A stretch of 64,000 bases of DNA from contig NZ_UFSM01000001.1 of assembly GCF_900445235.1 (NCBI RefSeq), forward strand, positions 2,433,501 to 2,497,500, given 5' to 3'. The DNA is from Aminobacter aminovorans. GTDB taxonomy: Bacteria; Pseudomonadota; Alphaproteobacteria; Rhizobiales; Rhizobiaceae. The position numbers were made by a program, and so were the translations under genes. Shown here one piece after another: positions 1 to 9,223 of the stretch (position 1 is its first letter; each line of letters starts with the position of its first letter). The notes below the pieces were generated by a model. It did no database searches and had not been told where the DNA came from. It saw only the letters and a program-made list of their open reading frames with translations.

Positions 1-1
1 C

Positions 2-250
2 GTACCGCAGGCGCATCTCGTCCTATGGGCCGGGATCATTCTACAGATCACCGCCGGCCTGATGCTGGTGGTCGGCTTTCACACCGCCTATGCGGCCGCG
101 GTGTTGATCGTGTTCCTGATCGCTGGAACGCTGATGTTCAACAATTTTTGGGATCATCAGGGCCCGGACCGCGCCTCGCGAATCAATGGCGTCGTCAGCA
201 ACGTGGCGCTGGCCGGCAGTTTTCTGCTGGTGATCGCAGCCGGCAGCTAG
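2..250 (+). CDS. DoxX family membrane protein, C-terminal part only
   Basis: The gene enters from the left edge and ends at a TAG at 248-250, leaving 82 codons. The fragment holds two to three hydrophobic segments and the motif NNFWDHQGPDR in a loop. That pattern, with the terminal helix LAGSFLLVIAAGS, is typical of the DoxX/SURF4-like small four-helix membrane family. The family call rests on this C-terminal half alone. The N-terminus, promoter and neighbours lie outside the window, so its role cannot be judged. Confidence 0.6.
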   Translation, partial: VPQAHLVLWAGIILQITAGLMLVVGFHTAYAAAVLIVFLIAGTLMFNNFWDHQGPDRASRINGVVSNVALAGSFLLVIAAGS

Positions 251-484
251 GTCGCCTGGCAGCGAAGGAAAAGATCGACTTTCGTTGCCAAGTCACGCCA
301 GCGCAGGTGCTTTCCCGATTGGTGGCTGGTCTGCGGTTGGCGGCGCTTTTGTCTTCAATCGTGGTGATTTCGGGCTGTCCGGACACGAAAACGCCTGCAT
401 CTGGACGGCTCTCGTGTTTCAATGAATGCTGCGGCCTGTCCAGATTGGCGTGCCGCAAAGCCGACGGCGAAGACGAGACACGCC

Positions 485-1246
485 ATGACTCGAACTCCCA
501 AGAAAAGCGAAACGCTGGAAATCCGGATTCCGCACGAGACCAAGCAGGCCCTGATGGCTCGCAGTCGGGCCGAGGGGAAACCGGCCAGCGAGGTCGTGCG
601 CGGTTTCATCGACGCCTATCTGACTAAGACGGCATGTTCAACCCAGCCCACATTCGGCCCGACAGCACGGGAAAGAAACATAACCAGACTTCGCCTCTAC
701 GCACGGCCATCCATGGCCCTTCTTGCTACCCTCGTCGCCGTGGGCGTCGTCGGGCTCGCCGTGTCGCCGGCAACCGCACTGCCGGACCTGCAGGCTGCCT
801 TCAAGGAAGCGGATGCCGACGGCAATGGCGCGCTTAGCCCCGACGAGTTCGGCGGAACCTTGGCCAGAACCGTCAAGATCGGCCCGGCGGGCGCGGCCGA
901 CGCGACCGCACTGCCGAAGCCTGACAAGGCCCAACCCGGGCTGATGTTCGTAATGCGCGCCGCACCCGAGGCGGGCGACAAGCCGGTGTCACTGTCGGTA
1001 CGCGCGCCTGACGAGGGCGGAAGGGACCGTGCGGGCGGCGACGGCAGATTGAGCTTCGAGGAGTTCGAGGCGCATCACCGAGCCCTGGTCGACCGCGCGT
1101 TTGCCGCCGTCGATGCCGACAAGGACGGCTTCCTGTCGCCTGGCGAGATCGGCGGTGATGGCGATCGTCCCTCTGCGATCGCTGCCTTCGATCGCGACGC
1201 TGACGGCAGCCTGTCGCGCCAGGAGTTCATGGCACCCAGGGAGTAG
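485..1246 (+). CDS. Ribbon-helix-helix / single membrane span / EF-hand protein
   Basis: A 253-residue protein starting at ATG 485. Residues about 8-45 (LEIRIPHETKQALMARS and following) look like an Arc/MetJ-type ribbon-helix-helix DNA-binding fold. A basic stretch and one hydrophobic segment (about 77-99, ending VSPATA) follow. The rest carries EF-hand calcium loops: DADGNGALSPDEF, a looser GGDGRLSFEEF, DADKDGFLSPGEI and DRDADGSLSRQEF. With the basic side inside, the ribbon-helix-helix would be cytoplasmic and the EF-hands periplasmic. Periplasmic EF-hand proteins are common in rhizobia; the DNA-binding-like N-terminus is the odd part. A longer start at 422 would add 21 residues with no recognisable feature. 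A calcium-responsive membrane regulator is a possibility only. Confidence 0.7.
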   Translation: MTRTPKKSETLEIRIPHETKQALMARSRAEGKPASEVVRGFIDAYLTKTACSTQPTFGPTARERNITRLRLYARPSMALLATLVAVGVVGLAVSPATALPDLQAAFKEADADGNGALSPDEFGGTLARTVKIGPAGAADATALPKPDKAQPGLMFVMRAAPEAGDKPVSLSVRAPDEGGRDRAGGDGRLSFEEFEAHHRALVDRAFAAVDADKDGFLSPGEIGGDGDRPSAIAAFDRDADGSLSRQEFMAPRE

Positions 1247-1306
1247 GCCAGAGAATCCAGCCGCTGCGAGTGACGCCGTGCGTCCGGATGGACGCGCAAA
1301 CGGCGG

Positions 1307-1945
1307 TCAGTCCTTCGGCTTGAGCCCTTCGAGGAACAGCTGTTCGAGAAACCGGGCGGCATCCTCGAAGCGGCCGTCGCCGCCACGGTCCGGGCCGAGC
1401 ACCGCGCGGACCTGGACGTCGAAATCGGCATAATGCTGGGTCGTCGCCCAGATCGAGAAGATCAGGTGCCAGGGATCGGTCCTGGCGATCTTGCCCGCCC
1501 TCATCCAGCCCTTGATGACCTCGGCCTTCTCGTCGACCAGTTCCTTCAGCTCGCCCTCAAGCATCGGCATTATGCGCGGCGCTCCCTGCAGGATTTCATT
1601 GGCGAAGAGCCGGCTCTCGCGCGGATAGTCGCGCGCCATTTCGAGCTTGCGCCTGATGTAGCTGCGCAGCTCGGTCATCGGGTCGCCGACGTTGTCGAGT
1701 TCCTTCAGCGGCGCGAGCCAGGTGTCGAGCAGCCGGTGCATCAGCGTCTCGTGGATGTCTTCCTTGCGCCGGAAATAATAGAGCAAATTGGGCTTCGACA
1801 TGCCTGCCGCCTCGGCAATCTGGTCGATGGTCGAGCCACGGAAGCCGTTGGTGGAAAACACGTCTAGGGCGGCTTCGAGGATGACCTCGTGCTTCTCCTT
1901 CTGGATGCGGGTGCGGCCGCGCGGTGTCGAGCCTTCCATGGTCAT
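1307..1945 (-). CDS. rutR: TetR-family pyrimidine regulator RutR
   Basis: A 212-residue TetR-type repressor. The N-terminal helix-turn-helix covers residues about 18-65 (FRGSTIDQIAEAAGMSKPNL, then LYYFRRKEDI). The C-terminal ligand-binding domain has the layout of RutR, which senses uracil/thymine in E. coli. It is transcribed away from the pyrimidine-degradation genes, and a RutR-like palindrome lies between them at 2085-2100. Translation may start at ATG 1945 or two codons later at 1939; the ribosome site is weak for both. Direct control of the adjacent catabolic genes is inferred from orientation and operator. Confidence 0.85.
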   Translation of the reverse strand: MTMEGSTPRGRTRIQKEKHEVILEAALDVFSTNGFRGSTIDQIAEAAGMSKPNLLYYFRRKEDIHETLMHRLLDTWLAPLKELDNVGDPMTELRSYIRRKLEMARDYPRESRLFANEILQGAPRIMPMLEGELKELVDEKAEVIKGWMRAGKIARTDPWHLIFSIWATTQHYADFDVQVRAVLGPDRGGDGRFEDAARFLEQLFLEGLKPKD

Positions 1946-2084
1946 GACGTCCCGAAATCGAGAGTAGGTGGCTGCAGTCTCTGGACCAATCGGCTGGACC
2001 AGTTCTTGCTGACCTGTGGAGCGCGCCTCCCAAGCCGCATTTCCGGTAGTAATCCCTTGACCGCCAAAGCGGCGGTGCTAACGT

Positions 2085-2100
2085 TTGTCCATTCGGTCAA
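2085..2100. promoter_or_regulatory. RutR-type operator
   Basis: TTGTCCATTCGGTCAA matches the RutR consensus TTGACCA-NN-TGGTCAA at all but two arm positions, with the same 7-2-7 spacing. It lies between the divergent rutR and the aminotransferase gene, about 80 bp upstream of the latter's ATG, where a repressor could control both. Binding is inferred from the match. Confidence 0.65.
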
Positions 2101-2178
2101 AAAATTGCGTAGCATGAAAACGCACCGAAGACCAAGCGTTGGCCGTACCTAAACAGGGGAAGAAAGGAAAGCTTGGTC

Positions 2179-3507
2179 ATGTCGGACAGGCTCAAAGTTA
2201 CGCCCAACGATCTCAGCGCATTCTGGATGCCGTTCACCTCGAACCGGCAGTTCAAGCAGGCGCCGCGCATGATGGTTGCGGCCAAGGACATGCATTACAC
2301 GTCGAGCGACGGCCGCAAGATTCTCGACGGCACCGCAGGTCTCTGGTGCGTGAATGCCGGCCACTGCCGGCCCAAGATCACCGAGGCGATCCAGAAGCAG
2401 GCCGCAGAGCTCGACTATGCGCCGGCGTTCCAGATGGGCCACCCGATCGTCTTCGAACTGGCGAACCGCCTCGTCGACATCGCGCCCGAGGGCATGGACC
2501 ACGTCTTCTTCACCAATTCCGGTTCGGAATCGGTAGAGACCGCGCTCAAGATGGCGCTGGCCTATCACCGCGTGAAGGGCGACGGCGCGCGCACCCGCCT
2601 CATCGGCCGCGAGCGCGGCTATCACGGCGTCAATTTCGGCGGCATCTCGGTCGGCGGCATCGTCACCAACCGCAAGATGTTCGGCACGCTTCTGGCCGGT
2701 GTCGACCACATGCCGCATACCCACTTGCCGGGCAAGAACGCCTTCACCAAGGGCGAGCCGGAATATGGCGCAGAGCTCGCCGACGAACTCGAGCGCATCG
2801 TCACGTTGCATGACGCCTCGACCATCGCCGCCGTCATCGTCGAGCCGGTCGCCGGCTCCACCGGCGTGCTCATCCCGCCGAAGGGCTATCTGCAGAAGCT
2901 GCGCGACATCTGTACCAAGCACGGCATCCTGTTGATCTTCGACGAGGTCATCACCGGGTTCGGCCGTCTCGGCACGCCGTTCGCGGCCGACTATTTCGGC
3001 GTCATCCCCGACATCATCACCACCGCCAAGGGCGTCTCCAACGGCGTCATCCCGATGGGCGCGGTGTTCGTGAAGAAGGAGATCCATGACGCCTTCATGA
3101 CCGGCCCCGAGCACATGATCGAGTTCTTCCACGGCTACACCTATTCGGGCAACCCGATCGCCTCGGCCGCGGCACTCGCCACGCTCGACACCTACAAGGA
3201 AGAGGGCTTGCTGACCCGTGGCGCCGAACTTGCTTCCTATTGGGAGGAAGCGCTGCATTCGCTCAAGGGCGAGCCGCATGTCATCGACATCCGCAATATT
3301 GGCCTGATCGGCGCGATCGAGCTTCAGCCGATGGCAGGCGCGCCGACCAAGCGTGCCTTCTCAGCCTTCGTCAAGGCGTTCGAGCGCGGCGCGCTGATCC
3401 GCACCACGGGCGACATCATCGCCCTGTCGCCGCCGCTGATCATCACCAAGGGCCAGATCAACGAGCTGATCGATCATGTCCGGGAAGTGCTGAGGATGGT
3501 GGATTGA
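2179..3507 (+). CDS. Omega-amino acid:pyruvate (beta-alanine) aminotransferase
   Basis: A 442-residue class III PLP aminotransferase. Fold-type I landmarks are visible: TNSGSESVETA (phosphate binding, about 112), IFDEVITGFGR (PLP-ring Asp, about 255) and TTAKGVSNG (Schiff-base Lys, about 284). As first gene after rutR and just before beta-ureidopropionase, it most likely transaminates the pathway products beta-alanine or beta-aminoisobutyrate. The ATG at 2179 follows a purine-rich site AGGGGAAGAAAGGAAAG; a TTG two codons earlier is less likely. Exact substrate is inferred from context. Confidence 0.85.
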   Translation: MSDRLKVTPNDLSAFWMPFTSNRQFKQAPRMMVAAKDMHYTSSDGRKILDGTAGLWCVNAGHCRPKITEAIQKQAAELDYAPAFQMGHPIVFELANRLVDIAPEGMDHVFFTNSGSESVETALKMALAYHRVKGDGARTRLIGRERGYHGVNFGGISVGGIVTNRKMFGTLLAGVDHMPHTHLPGKNAFTKGEPEYGAELADELERIVTLHDASTIAAVIVEPVAGSTGVLIPPKGYLQKLRDICTKHGILLIFDEVITGFGRLGTPFAADYFGVIPDIITTAKGVSNGVIPMGAVFVKKEIHDAFMTGPEHMIEFFHGYTYSGNPIASAAALATLDTYKEEGLLTRGAELASYWEEALHSLKGEPHVIDIRNIGLIGAIELQPMAGAPTKRAFSAFVKAFERGALIRTTGDIIALSPPLIITKGQINELIDHVREVLRMVD

Positions 3508-3803
3508 CCTACCAGGCGCGGCAACAGGCGACGAGCGAAGTGCTCGTCGACGACGACAAGGTCCGCGTCACGCGCTGGGATTTCGATCCCGGCGCGGAAA
3601 CGCGTTGGCACCGGCATGGCATGGACTATGTCGTGACGACGATCACGCCTTGCGCTTTCCTGCTGGAAGAGCCCGGCGGCGGCACGCGACGCGTCGACAT
3701 GGCTGCCGGCGTCGCCTATAGGCGCAACGAGGGCGTCGAGCACAATGTGGTCAATGCCGGCGACAAGCCTATGTCGTTCGTTGAAGTCGAGTTGAAAGCA
3801 TAA
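3504..3803 (+). CDS. Small single-domain cupin
   Basis: A 99-residue protein with one cupin barrel. Motif 1 is HRHGMDYV, and the C-terminal half has EHNVVNAG. The only usable in-frame start is TTG 3504, which overlaps the TGA of the aminotransferase (TTGA) and is preceded at good distance by GAGGA, so it appears translationally coupled. The His pair could hold a metal. Its job in pyrimidine breakdown is not known to me; removal or sensing of an unstable intermediate such as malonate semialdehyde would be a guess. Confidence 0.75.
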   Translation: MTYQARQQATSEVLVDDDKVRVTRWDFDPGAETRWHRHGMDYVVTTITPCAFLLEEPGGGTRRVDMAAGVAYRRNEGVEHNVVNAGDKPMSFVEVELKA

Positions 3804-3814
3804 GGGTCCGAACC

Positions 3815-5065
3815 ATGTCCGCACCAGGCGAAAATCTCCGAATCAATTCAGAGCGTTTGTGGGATTCGCTGATGGAAATGGCGAAGATCGGCCCCGGCGT
3901 TGCCGGCGGCAACAATCGCCAGACCCTGACCGACGAGGACGGCGAGGGCCGCCATCTGTTCAAGAAATGGTGTGACGCGGCCGGGCTCGAGATGGGCGTT
4001 GACGAGATGGGCACGATGTTTGCCCGTCGCGAGGGCACAGACCCCGAGGCGCTGCCGGTCTATGTCGGCAGCCACCTCGACACCCAGCCTACGGGCGGCA
4101 AATTCGATGGCGTGCTGGGCGTGCTCGGCGGCCTGGAAGTGATGCGCACGCTCAACGATCTCGGCATCAAGACCAGGCATCCGATCGTCGTTGCCAACTG
4201 GACCAACGAGGAAGGCACACGTTTTGCGCCGGCGATGCTGGCGTCCGGTGTGTTCGCCGGCGTCCTGGAGCAGGACTGGGCTTACGGCCGCAAGGATGCG
4301 CACGGCAAGAGCTTCGGCGAAGAGCTGGAGCGGATCGGCTGGAAGGGCACCGAGAAGGTCGGCGCCCGCAAGATGAAGGCGTTCTTCGAACTGCATATCG
4401 AGCAGGGGCCGATCCTCGAGGACGAGGACATCGAAATCGGCGTCGTCACCCACGGCCAGGGCCTGAAGTGGCTGCAGGTTACGTTGACGGGTCGCGAGGC
4501 CCATACCGGCTCGACGCCGATGTACAAGCGCCGCAATGCCGGGCTCGGTATGGCGCGGGTGACCGAACTGGTGCACGAGATCGCCATGGACTACCAGCCC
4601 GACGCCGTCGGCGCCGTCGGTCACATGGAGGTCTATCCCAACTCGCGCAACATCATCGCCGGCCGTACCGTCTTCACCATCGACATCCGCTCACCGGAGA
4701 AGGACGTGCTCGACGCCATGGACGGGCGCATCCGCGAGGGCATCGCCACGATCTGCGAGGCGCTTGATATCTCCTACGAGATCGATCAGGTCGGCCATTT
4801 CGACCCGGTCGCCTTCGACAAGGATTGCGTCAAGGCCGTGCGCGACGCCGCCGACAGGCTTGGCTACAGCCACCGCGACATCGTTTCGGGTGCCGGCCAC
4901 GACGCCTGCTGGATCAACCGCGTTGCGCCGACGGCAATGGTGTTCTGCCCATGTGTCGACGGGCTGAGCCACAACGAAGACGAAGAGATCTATCCGGAAT
5001 GGGCCGCCGCCGGCTGCGACGTGCTGTTCCACGCCGTGGTCGAGACCGCGGAGATCGTTGAGTGA
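3815..5065 (+). CDS. pydC: Beta-ureidopropionase (Zn-dependent N-carbamoyl-beta-alanine amidohydrolase)
   Basis: A 416-residue M20-type amidohydrolase of the hydantoinase/carbamoylase family. Metal-ligand motifs are GSHLDTQPTGGKFDG (about 86-100) and NEEGTRF (about 128-134), then ELHIEQGP (about 193) and SGAGHDA toward the C-terminus. It would cut N-carbamoyl-beta-alanine to beta-alanine, CO2 and ammonia, after the neighbouring dihydropyrimidinase and before the aminotransferase. Allantoate amidohydrolase is the close alternative by sequence; the operon favours ureidopropionase. Eleven bases separate it from the cupin stop. Confidence 0.88.
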   Translation: MSAPGENLRINSERLWDSLMEMAKIGPGVAGGNNRQTLTDEDGEGRHLFKKWCDAAGLEMGVDEMGTMFARREGTDPEALPVYVGSHLDTQPTGGKFDGVLGVLGGLEVMRTLNDLGIKTRHPIVVANWTNEEGTRFAPAMLASGVFAGVLEQDWAYGRKDAHGKSFGEELERIGWKGTEKVGARKMKAFFELHIEQGPILEDEDIEIGVVTHGQGLKWLQVTLTGREAHTGSTPMYKRRNAGLGMARVTELVHEIAMDYQPDAVGAVGHMEVYPNSRNIIAGRTVFTIDIRSPEKDVLDAMDGRIREGIATICEALDISYEIDQVGHFDPVAFDKDCVKAVRDAADRLGYSHRDIVSGAGHDACWINRVAPTAMVFCPCVDGLSHNEDEEIYPEWAAAGCDVLFHAVVETAEIVE

Positions 5066-5218
5066 GTTTTTGGGCCGACATTGCCGCGCGGGCAGTCCTT
5101 TCCCATCACGGGGAAGGGCGGCTTGCGCTTGGCTTGCGTGGAGTGTCTGCCCTTAGATGATGTGAAACTTTGCTGAAGCGCTCGCAAAGAAGCGCGGCAA
5201 CAATAGGGGAACTGAAGA

Positions 5219-6670
5219 ATGACCAAAGTCATCCGAAACGGCACCATCGTCACGGCCGACCGGACGTGGAAGGCCGACGTGCTGATCCAGCATGGCAAGA
5301 TCGTCGCCATCGGCGAGAATCTGCATGCCGACCATGAGTTCGATGCCACCGGCTGCTACATCATGCCCGGTGGCATCGACCCGCACACCCATCTCGAAAT
5401 GCCGTTCATGGGCACCTATTCGGCCGACGATTTCGAGAGCGGCACGCGCGCAGCACTTTCCGGCGGCACGACGATGGTCGTCGATTTCTGCCTGCCGTCG
5501 CCCGGCCAGTCGCTGCTCGAAGCGCTGCAGATGTGGGACAACAAGACCTCCAAGGCCTGTTCCGACTATTCGTTCCACATGGCGATCACCTGGTGGGGCG
5601 AGCAGGTGTTCAACGAGATGGCTCAGGTCGTCGACAAGGGCATCACCTCGTTCAAGCACTTCATGGCCTACAAGGGCGCGCTGATGGTCGACGACGACGA
5701 AATGTACTCGTCGTTCAAGCGTTGCGCCGAGCTCGGCGCGCTGCCGCTGGTCCATGCCGAAAACGGCGACGTCGTCGCCCAGCTGTCGGCCAAGCTGCTG
5801 GCCGAAGGCAATAACGGCCCCGAGGCGCATGCCTATTCGCGGCCGCCCGAGGTCGAGGGCGAGGCGACCAACCGCGCCATCATGATCGCCGACATGGTGG
5901 GCAGCCCCCTCTATGTCGTGCACACTTCCTGCGAGCAGGCGCATGAGGCGATCCGTCGTGCCAGGCAGAAGGGCATGCGCGTCTATGGCGAGCCGCTGAT
6001 CCAGCATCTGGTGCTCGACGAGACCGAATATTTTAACAAGGACTGGGACCATGCGGCGCGCCGGGTGATGAGCCCGCCCTTCCGCAACAAGCTGCACCAG
6101 GATTCCTTGTGGGCCGGCCTGCAGGCGGGCTCGCTGCAGGTGGTGGCGACGGACCATTGTTCGTTCACCACGGCGCAGAAGCGCACCGGTGTCGGCAATT
6201 TCACCAAGATACCCAACGGCACCGGCGGCCTCGAGGACCGCATGCCGGTCCTGTGGACCAAGGGCGTCAACACCGGCCGGCTGACGATGAACGAGTTCGT
6301 CGCGGTGACCTCGACCAACATCGCCAAGATCCTCAACATGTACCCGAAGAAAGGCGCCATCGTCGAAGGAGCGGACGCCGACGTCATCGTCTGGGATCCG
6401 AAGCGCAAGAAGACCATCGCCGCCAAGAGCCAGCAGTCGGTCATCGACTACAATGTCTTCGAGGGCATCGAGCTGACCGGCCTACCACGCTTCGTCTTCA
6501 CCCGCGGCGAACTGGCGATCCAGGAGCACGAGATCAAGGTGCAGCCCGGCCATGGCGAATTCGTCGCCCGCGAGCCGCATGCAGCGGTCAACCGGGCGCT
6601 GTCGCAGTGGAAGGAGATCACAGCACCGCGCAAGGTCGAACGCACAGGTATCCCGGCGACGGGAGTGTAG
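5219..6670 (+). CDS. hydA: Dihydropyrimidinase
   Basis: A 483-residue cyclic amidohydrolase. Binuclear zinc ligands are visible: DPHTHLEM (about 55-62), the carboxylated Lys in FMAYKGAL (Lys about 152), LVHAENGD (about 183-190), VVHTSC and ATDHCSF. It opens dihydrouracil or dihydrothymine to the N-carbamoyl beta-amino acid used by the preceding gene. A 153-bp gap separates it from the ureidopropionase gene, with an AGGGGA site 11 bases before the ATG. The dehydrogenase that makes its substrate is not in this window. Confidence 0.92.
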   Translation: MTKVIRNGTIVTADRTWKADVLIQHGKIVAIGENLHADHEFDATGCYIMPGGIDPHTHLEMPFMGTYSADDFESGTRAALSGGTTMVVDFCLPSPGQSLLEALQMWDNKTSKACSDYSFHMAITWWGEQVFNEMAQVVDKGITSFKHFMAYKGALMVDDDEMYSSFKRCAELGALPLVHAENGDVVAQLSAKLLAEGNNGPEAHAYSRPPEVEGEATNRAIMIADMVGSPLYVVHTSCEQAHEAIRRARQKGMRVYGEPLIQHLVLDETEYFNKDWDHAARRVMSPPFRNKLHQDSLWAGLQAGSLQVVATDHCSFTTAQKRTGVGNFTKIPNGTGGLEDRMPVLWTKGVNTGRLTMNEFVAVTSTNIAKILNMYPKKGAIVEGADADVIVWDPKRKKTIAAKSQQSVIDYNVFEGIELTGLPRFVFTRGELAIQEHEIKVQPGHGEFVAREPHAAVNRALSQWKEITAPRKVERTGIPATGV

Positions 6671-6929
6671 ACGGATTGCGGCGGCCAGCCGTCGTGGCTG
6701 TCAACTCTTGCTGGCGGGTCGCAGCCGTCCTTGGCGGTGGCCGCAACAACCACGCGAGTACGCGCGGGCGAATTCCTAATGTAGCGAACAGGGATGGCGG
6801 CCGCGCCTTGCGGTCGCAAGGACGGCGGCAGAAGACGAGCGGTCTCGCGTGCCAGGAAAAACATCCCGATCAAGTGGACGCTTTCCTCATCTTCGGAGAG
6901 GATGGCATGATGTGGGGTAAAGTCGGGCA

Positions 6930-7751
6930 ATGCTCATGACAGTCAATCAAGCCACGGCGACGAGCGTCGAGCGAAACGCAGTCGTCGAAGCCAGACAACT
7001 GGGGCTGACCTTCCAGACCAATGACGGCCCGGTGCGGGCGCTTTCGGACGTCAATCTGACCATCAACAAGGGCGAGTTCGTCTCCTTCATCGGGCCTTCG
7101 GGCTGCGGCAAGACGACCTTCCTTCGTGTCATCGCCGATCTTGAGCAGCCGACGGAAGGCACCATCTCGATCAACGGCATGACGCCGGAACAGGCGCGCC
7201 AGGCGCGGGCCTATGGCTATGTCTTCCAGGCGGCCGCGCTATTTCCGTGGCGGACCATCGAAAACAATGTCGGGCTTCCGCTCGAGATCATCGGCCTGTC
7301 CAAGGCCGAGCAGCAGGCGCGCATCAAGCGCACTATGGATCTGGTAAATCTCACTGGTTTCGAGAAGAAATATCCCTGGCAGCTTTCCGGCGGCATGCAG
7401 CAGCGCGCCTCGATCGCGCGCGCGCTGGCCTTCGATGCCGACCTTCTGCTGATGGATGAGCCGTTCGGCGCGCTCGACGAGATCGTGCGTGACCATCTCA
7501 ACGAACAGCTGCTCCGGTTGTGGCGGCAGACCAACAAGACGATCTGCTTCGTCACGCACTCGATCCCCGAGGCCGTCTACCTCTCCACGCGCATCGTCGT
7601 CATGTCGCCGCGCCCCGGCCGGGTCACCGACGTGATCGAGTCGACGCTGCCCACCGAGCGGCCGCTCGACATCCGCGAGAGCCCGGAATTCCTGGCGATC
7701 GCCGCGCGTGTCCGCGATGGGCTCAGGGCAGGGCACAGCTATGACGACTGA
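6930..7751 (+). CDS. ABC transporter ATP-binding protein (NitT/TauT type)
   Basis: A 273-residue ATPase with Walker A GPSGCGKTT (about 54-62), signature LSGGMQQR (about 152), Walker B LLLMDEPFGALDE and switch His in VTHSIPEA. The family energises importers of nitrate, taurine, thiamine precursors and pyrimidines. Position after the pyrimidine genes suggests uptake of a pyrimidine or its precursor. It starts at ATG 6930 or 6936. The 259-bp gap before it shows no RutR-like operator that I can see. Confidence 0.88.
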   Translation: MLMTVNQATATSVERNAVVEARQLGLTFQTNDGPVRALSDVNLTINKGEFVSFIGPSGCGKTTFLRVIADLEQPTEGTISINGMTPEQARQARAYGYVFQAAALFPWRTIENNVGLPLEIIGLSKAEQQARIKRTMDLVNLTGFEKKYPWQLSGGMQQRASIARALAFDADLLLMDEPFGALDEIVRDHLNEQLLRLWRQTNKTICFVTHSIPEAVYLSTRIVVMSPRPGRVTDVIESTLPTERPLDIRESPEFLAIAARVRDGLRAGHSYDD

Positions 7752-8295
7752 GATGGGGTTCGAGGATCCTCGTACATCGCGGATTACGGCTTCGAACGTC
7801 AATGGGGAAACTGTCCTGCGCGTCCCGCCGAGCCGCAACGCGTTCGCCTTGGCTTTTCTGTTTGTTTGGCTTGGAGGCTGGACTGCCGGCGGCGTGATGG
7901 CGTTCAATCAGCTCGGCGTAGCGCAAGGTGGAGCCCAGGGTTTTCTGCTCTTCTGGCTATGTGCGTGGGCTTTGGGTTGGATCGGTGCCGCCGGCACACT
8001 CGTGTGGCAGGTTTTCGGTGCCGAGCTTATCGGGGCGACCAGCGTTGCGCTGACTCATTCTTACCGGCTGTTCTTCTGGTCGCGTACACGCAGGTTCAAT
8101 CCTGCCTCCATCAGGAAGCTGCGCTGGAAAGAGGGTAACGGATCGCAATGGAACCGCCACGGGGATCCGTCTTCAGTGGCCTTCGATTACGGCGCAAAGA
8201 CAATCCAAATGGCCAAAGGCGTGGACTCTGGGGAGGGGGAATACATCGTAAACACCCTTCGGCAGAGACTTGGCCTTGAGAGGGCGCGCCCATGA
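7741..8295 (+). CDS. Two-helix membrane protein of unknown function
   Basis: A 184-residue protein from ATG 7741, overlapping the end of the ATPase gene by 11 bases; ATG 7753 is an alternative. It has two adjacent hydrophobic segments (about residues 35-56 and 68-92), then a soluble C-terminal half with SYRLFFWSRTRRFNP. It is not a transporter subunit by sequence and I do not recognise the family. Its position inside an otherwise standard ATPase-permease-permease-binding protein operon implies co-transcription, perhaps after insertion. Confidence 0.7.
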   Translation: MTTEMGFEDPRTSRITASNVNGETVLRVPPSRNAFALAFLFVWLGGWTAGGVMAFNQLGVAQGGAQGFLLFWLCAWALGWIGAAGTLVWQVFGAELIGATSVALTHSYRLFFWSRTRRFNPASIRKLRWKEGNGSQWNRHGDPSSVAFDYGAKTIQMAKGVDSGEGEYIVNTLRQRLGLERARP

Positions 8296-8344
8296 ACGTC
8301 AAGGAACCTGTCATGTGCAGCCTCAAGTCGTGGGAGGCCTGCTG

Positions 8345-9223
8345 ATGGATCGCCTCGGAGACCGGGTCGTGCCCGTCATCACCATCCTCGCGGTCATCGT
8401 CGTCGCGTGGTATGCCTTCGCCGTCTTCATGAATGCACCGTTCCAGCGCGATCTCGACCGACGGGCGGGCGAGACGCCGACCACGGTGGAATTCATCGGC
8501 AAGACGCTGTCGCAGCCCAAGCCGACGATGCCCGCACCGCACCAGGTGGCGCAGAACTTCTTTGAAAACACGTTCCTCAGGAAGGTCACCAGCGCGCGCA
8601 GTCTCGTCTACCACTCGTGGGTGACGCTGTCTTCGACGCTGCTCGGCTTCACCTTCGGCACGGCACTCGGCATCCTGATCGCCGTCGGCATCGTGCATGT
8701 GATCGCGCTTGACCGCAGCCTGATGCCGTGGATCATCGCTTCGCAGACGATCCCGATCCTTGCGGTGGCGCCGATGATCATCGTCGTTCTGGCGGCAATC
8801 GGCATCACCGGGCTGATCCCCAAGGCTCTGATTTCGACCTATCTGTCGTTCTTCCCTGTCGCCGTGGGCATGGTGAAGGGGCTGCGTTCGCCCGATCTCA
8901 TGCACCTCGACCTGATGCATACCTACAATGCGAGTGCGTCACAGACCTTCTGGAAGCTGCGCGTGCCGGCTTCGGTGCCGTTCCTGTTTGCCTCGATGAA
9001 GGTGGCGGTGGCGGCAAGCCTGGTCGGCGCCATCGTCGGCGAGTTGCCGACGGGTGCCGTTGCTGGCATCGGCGCAAAACTGCTCGCGGGCTCCTATTAC
9101 AGCCAGACCATCGACATGTGGGCAGCGCTTGTCGCCGGATCGGTGGTGGCGGCAATGCTGGTGGTGCTGGTGGGGATCGTCGGCAAGATTGTCGAACGCT
9201 CGATGGGCGGGAGGCCGGCATGA
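8345..9223 (+). CDS. ABC transporter permease 1 (BPD_transp_1)
   Basis: A 292-residue inner-membrane permease with an N-terminal helix, a long periplasmic segment and five more hydrophobic spans. The EAA-type coupling loop toward the ATPase is around LMHTYNASASQTFWKLRVPA. ATG 8345 is preceded by GGGAGG at good spacing; a longer in-frame reading to 8270 would overlap the upstream gene and lacks a ribosome site. It would form the channel with the next permease. Confidence 0.88.
   Translation: MDRLGDRVVPVITILAVIVVAWYAFAVFMNAPFQRDLDRRAGETPTTVEFIGKTLSQPKPTMPAPHQVAQNFFENTFLRKVTSARSLVYHSWVTLSSTLLGFTFGTALGILIAVGIVHVIALDRSLMPWIIASQTIPILAVAPMIIVVLAAIGITGLIPKALISTYLSFFPVAVGMVKGLRSPDLMHLDLMHTYNASASQTFWKLRVPASVPFLFASMKVAVAASLVGAIVGELPTGAVAGIGAKLLAGSYYSQTIDMWAALVAGSVVAAMLVVLVGIVGKIVERSMGGRPA

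Noticed and set aside
8728..9219. N-terminal extension of permease 2
   Set aside because: It is an out-of-frame reading of permease 1; the ATG at 9220 in the ATGA overlap gives a complete permease.
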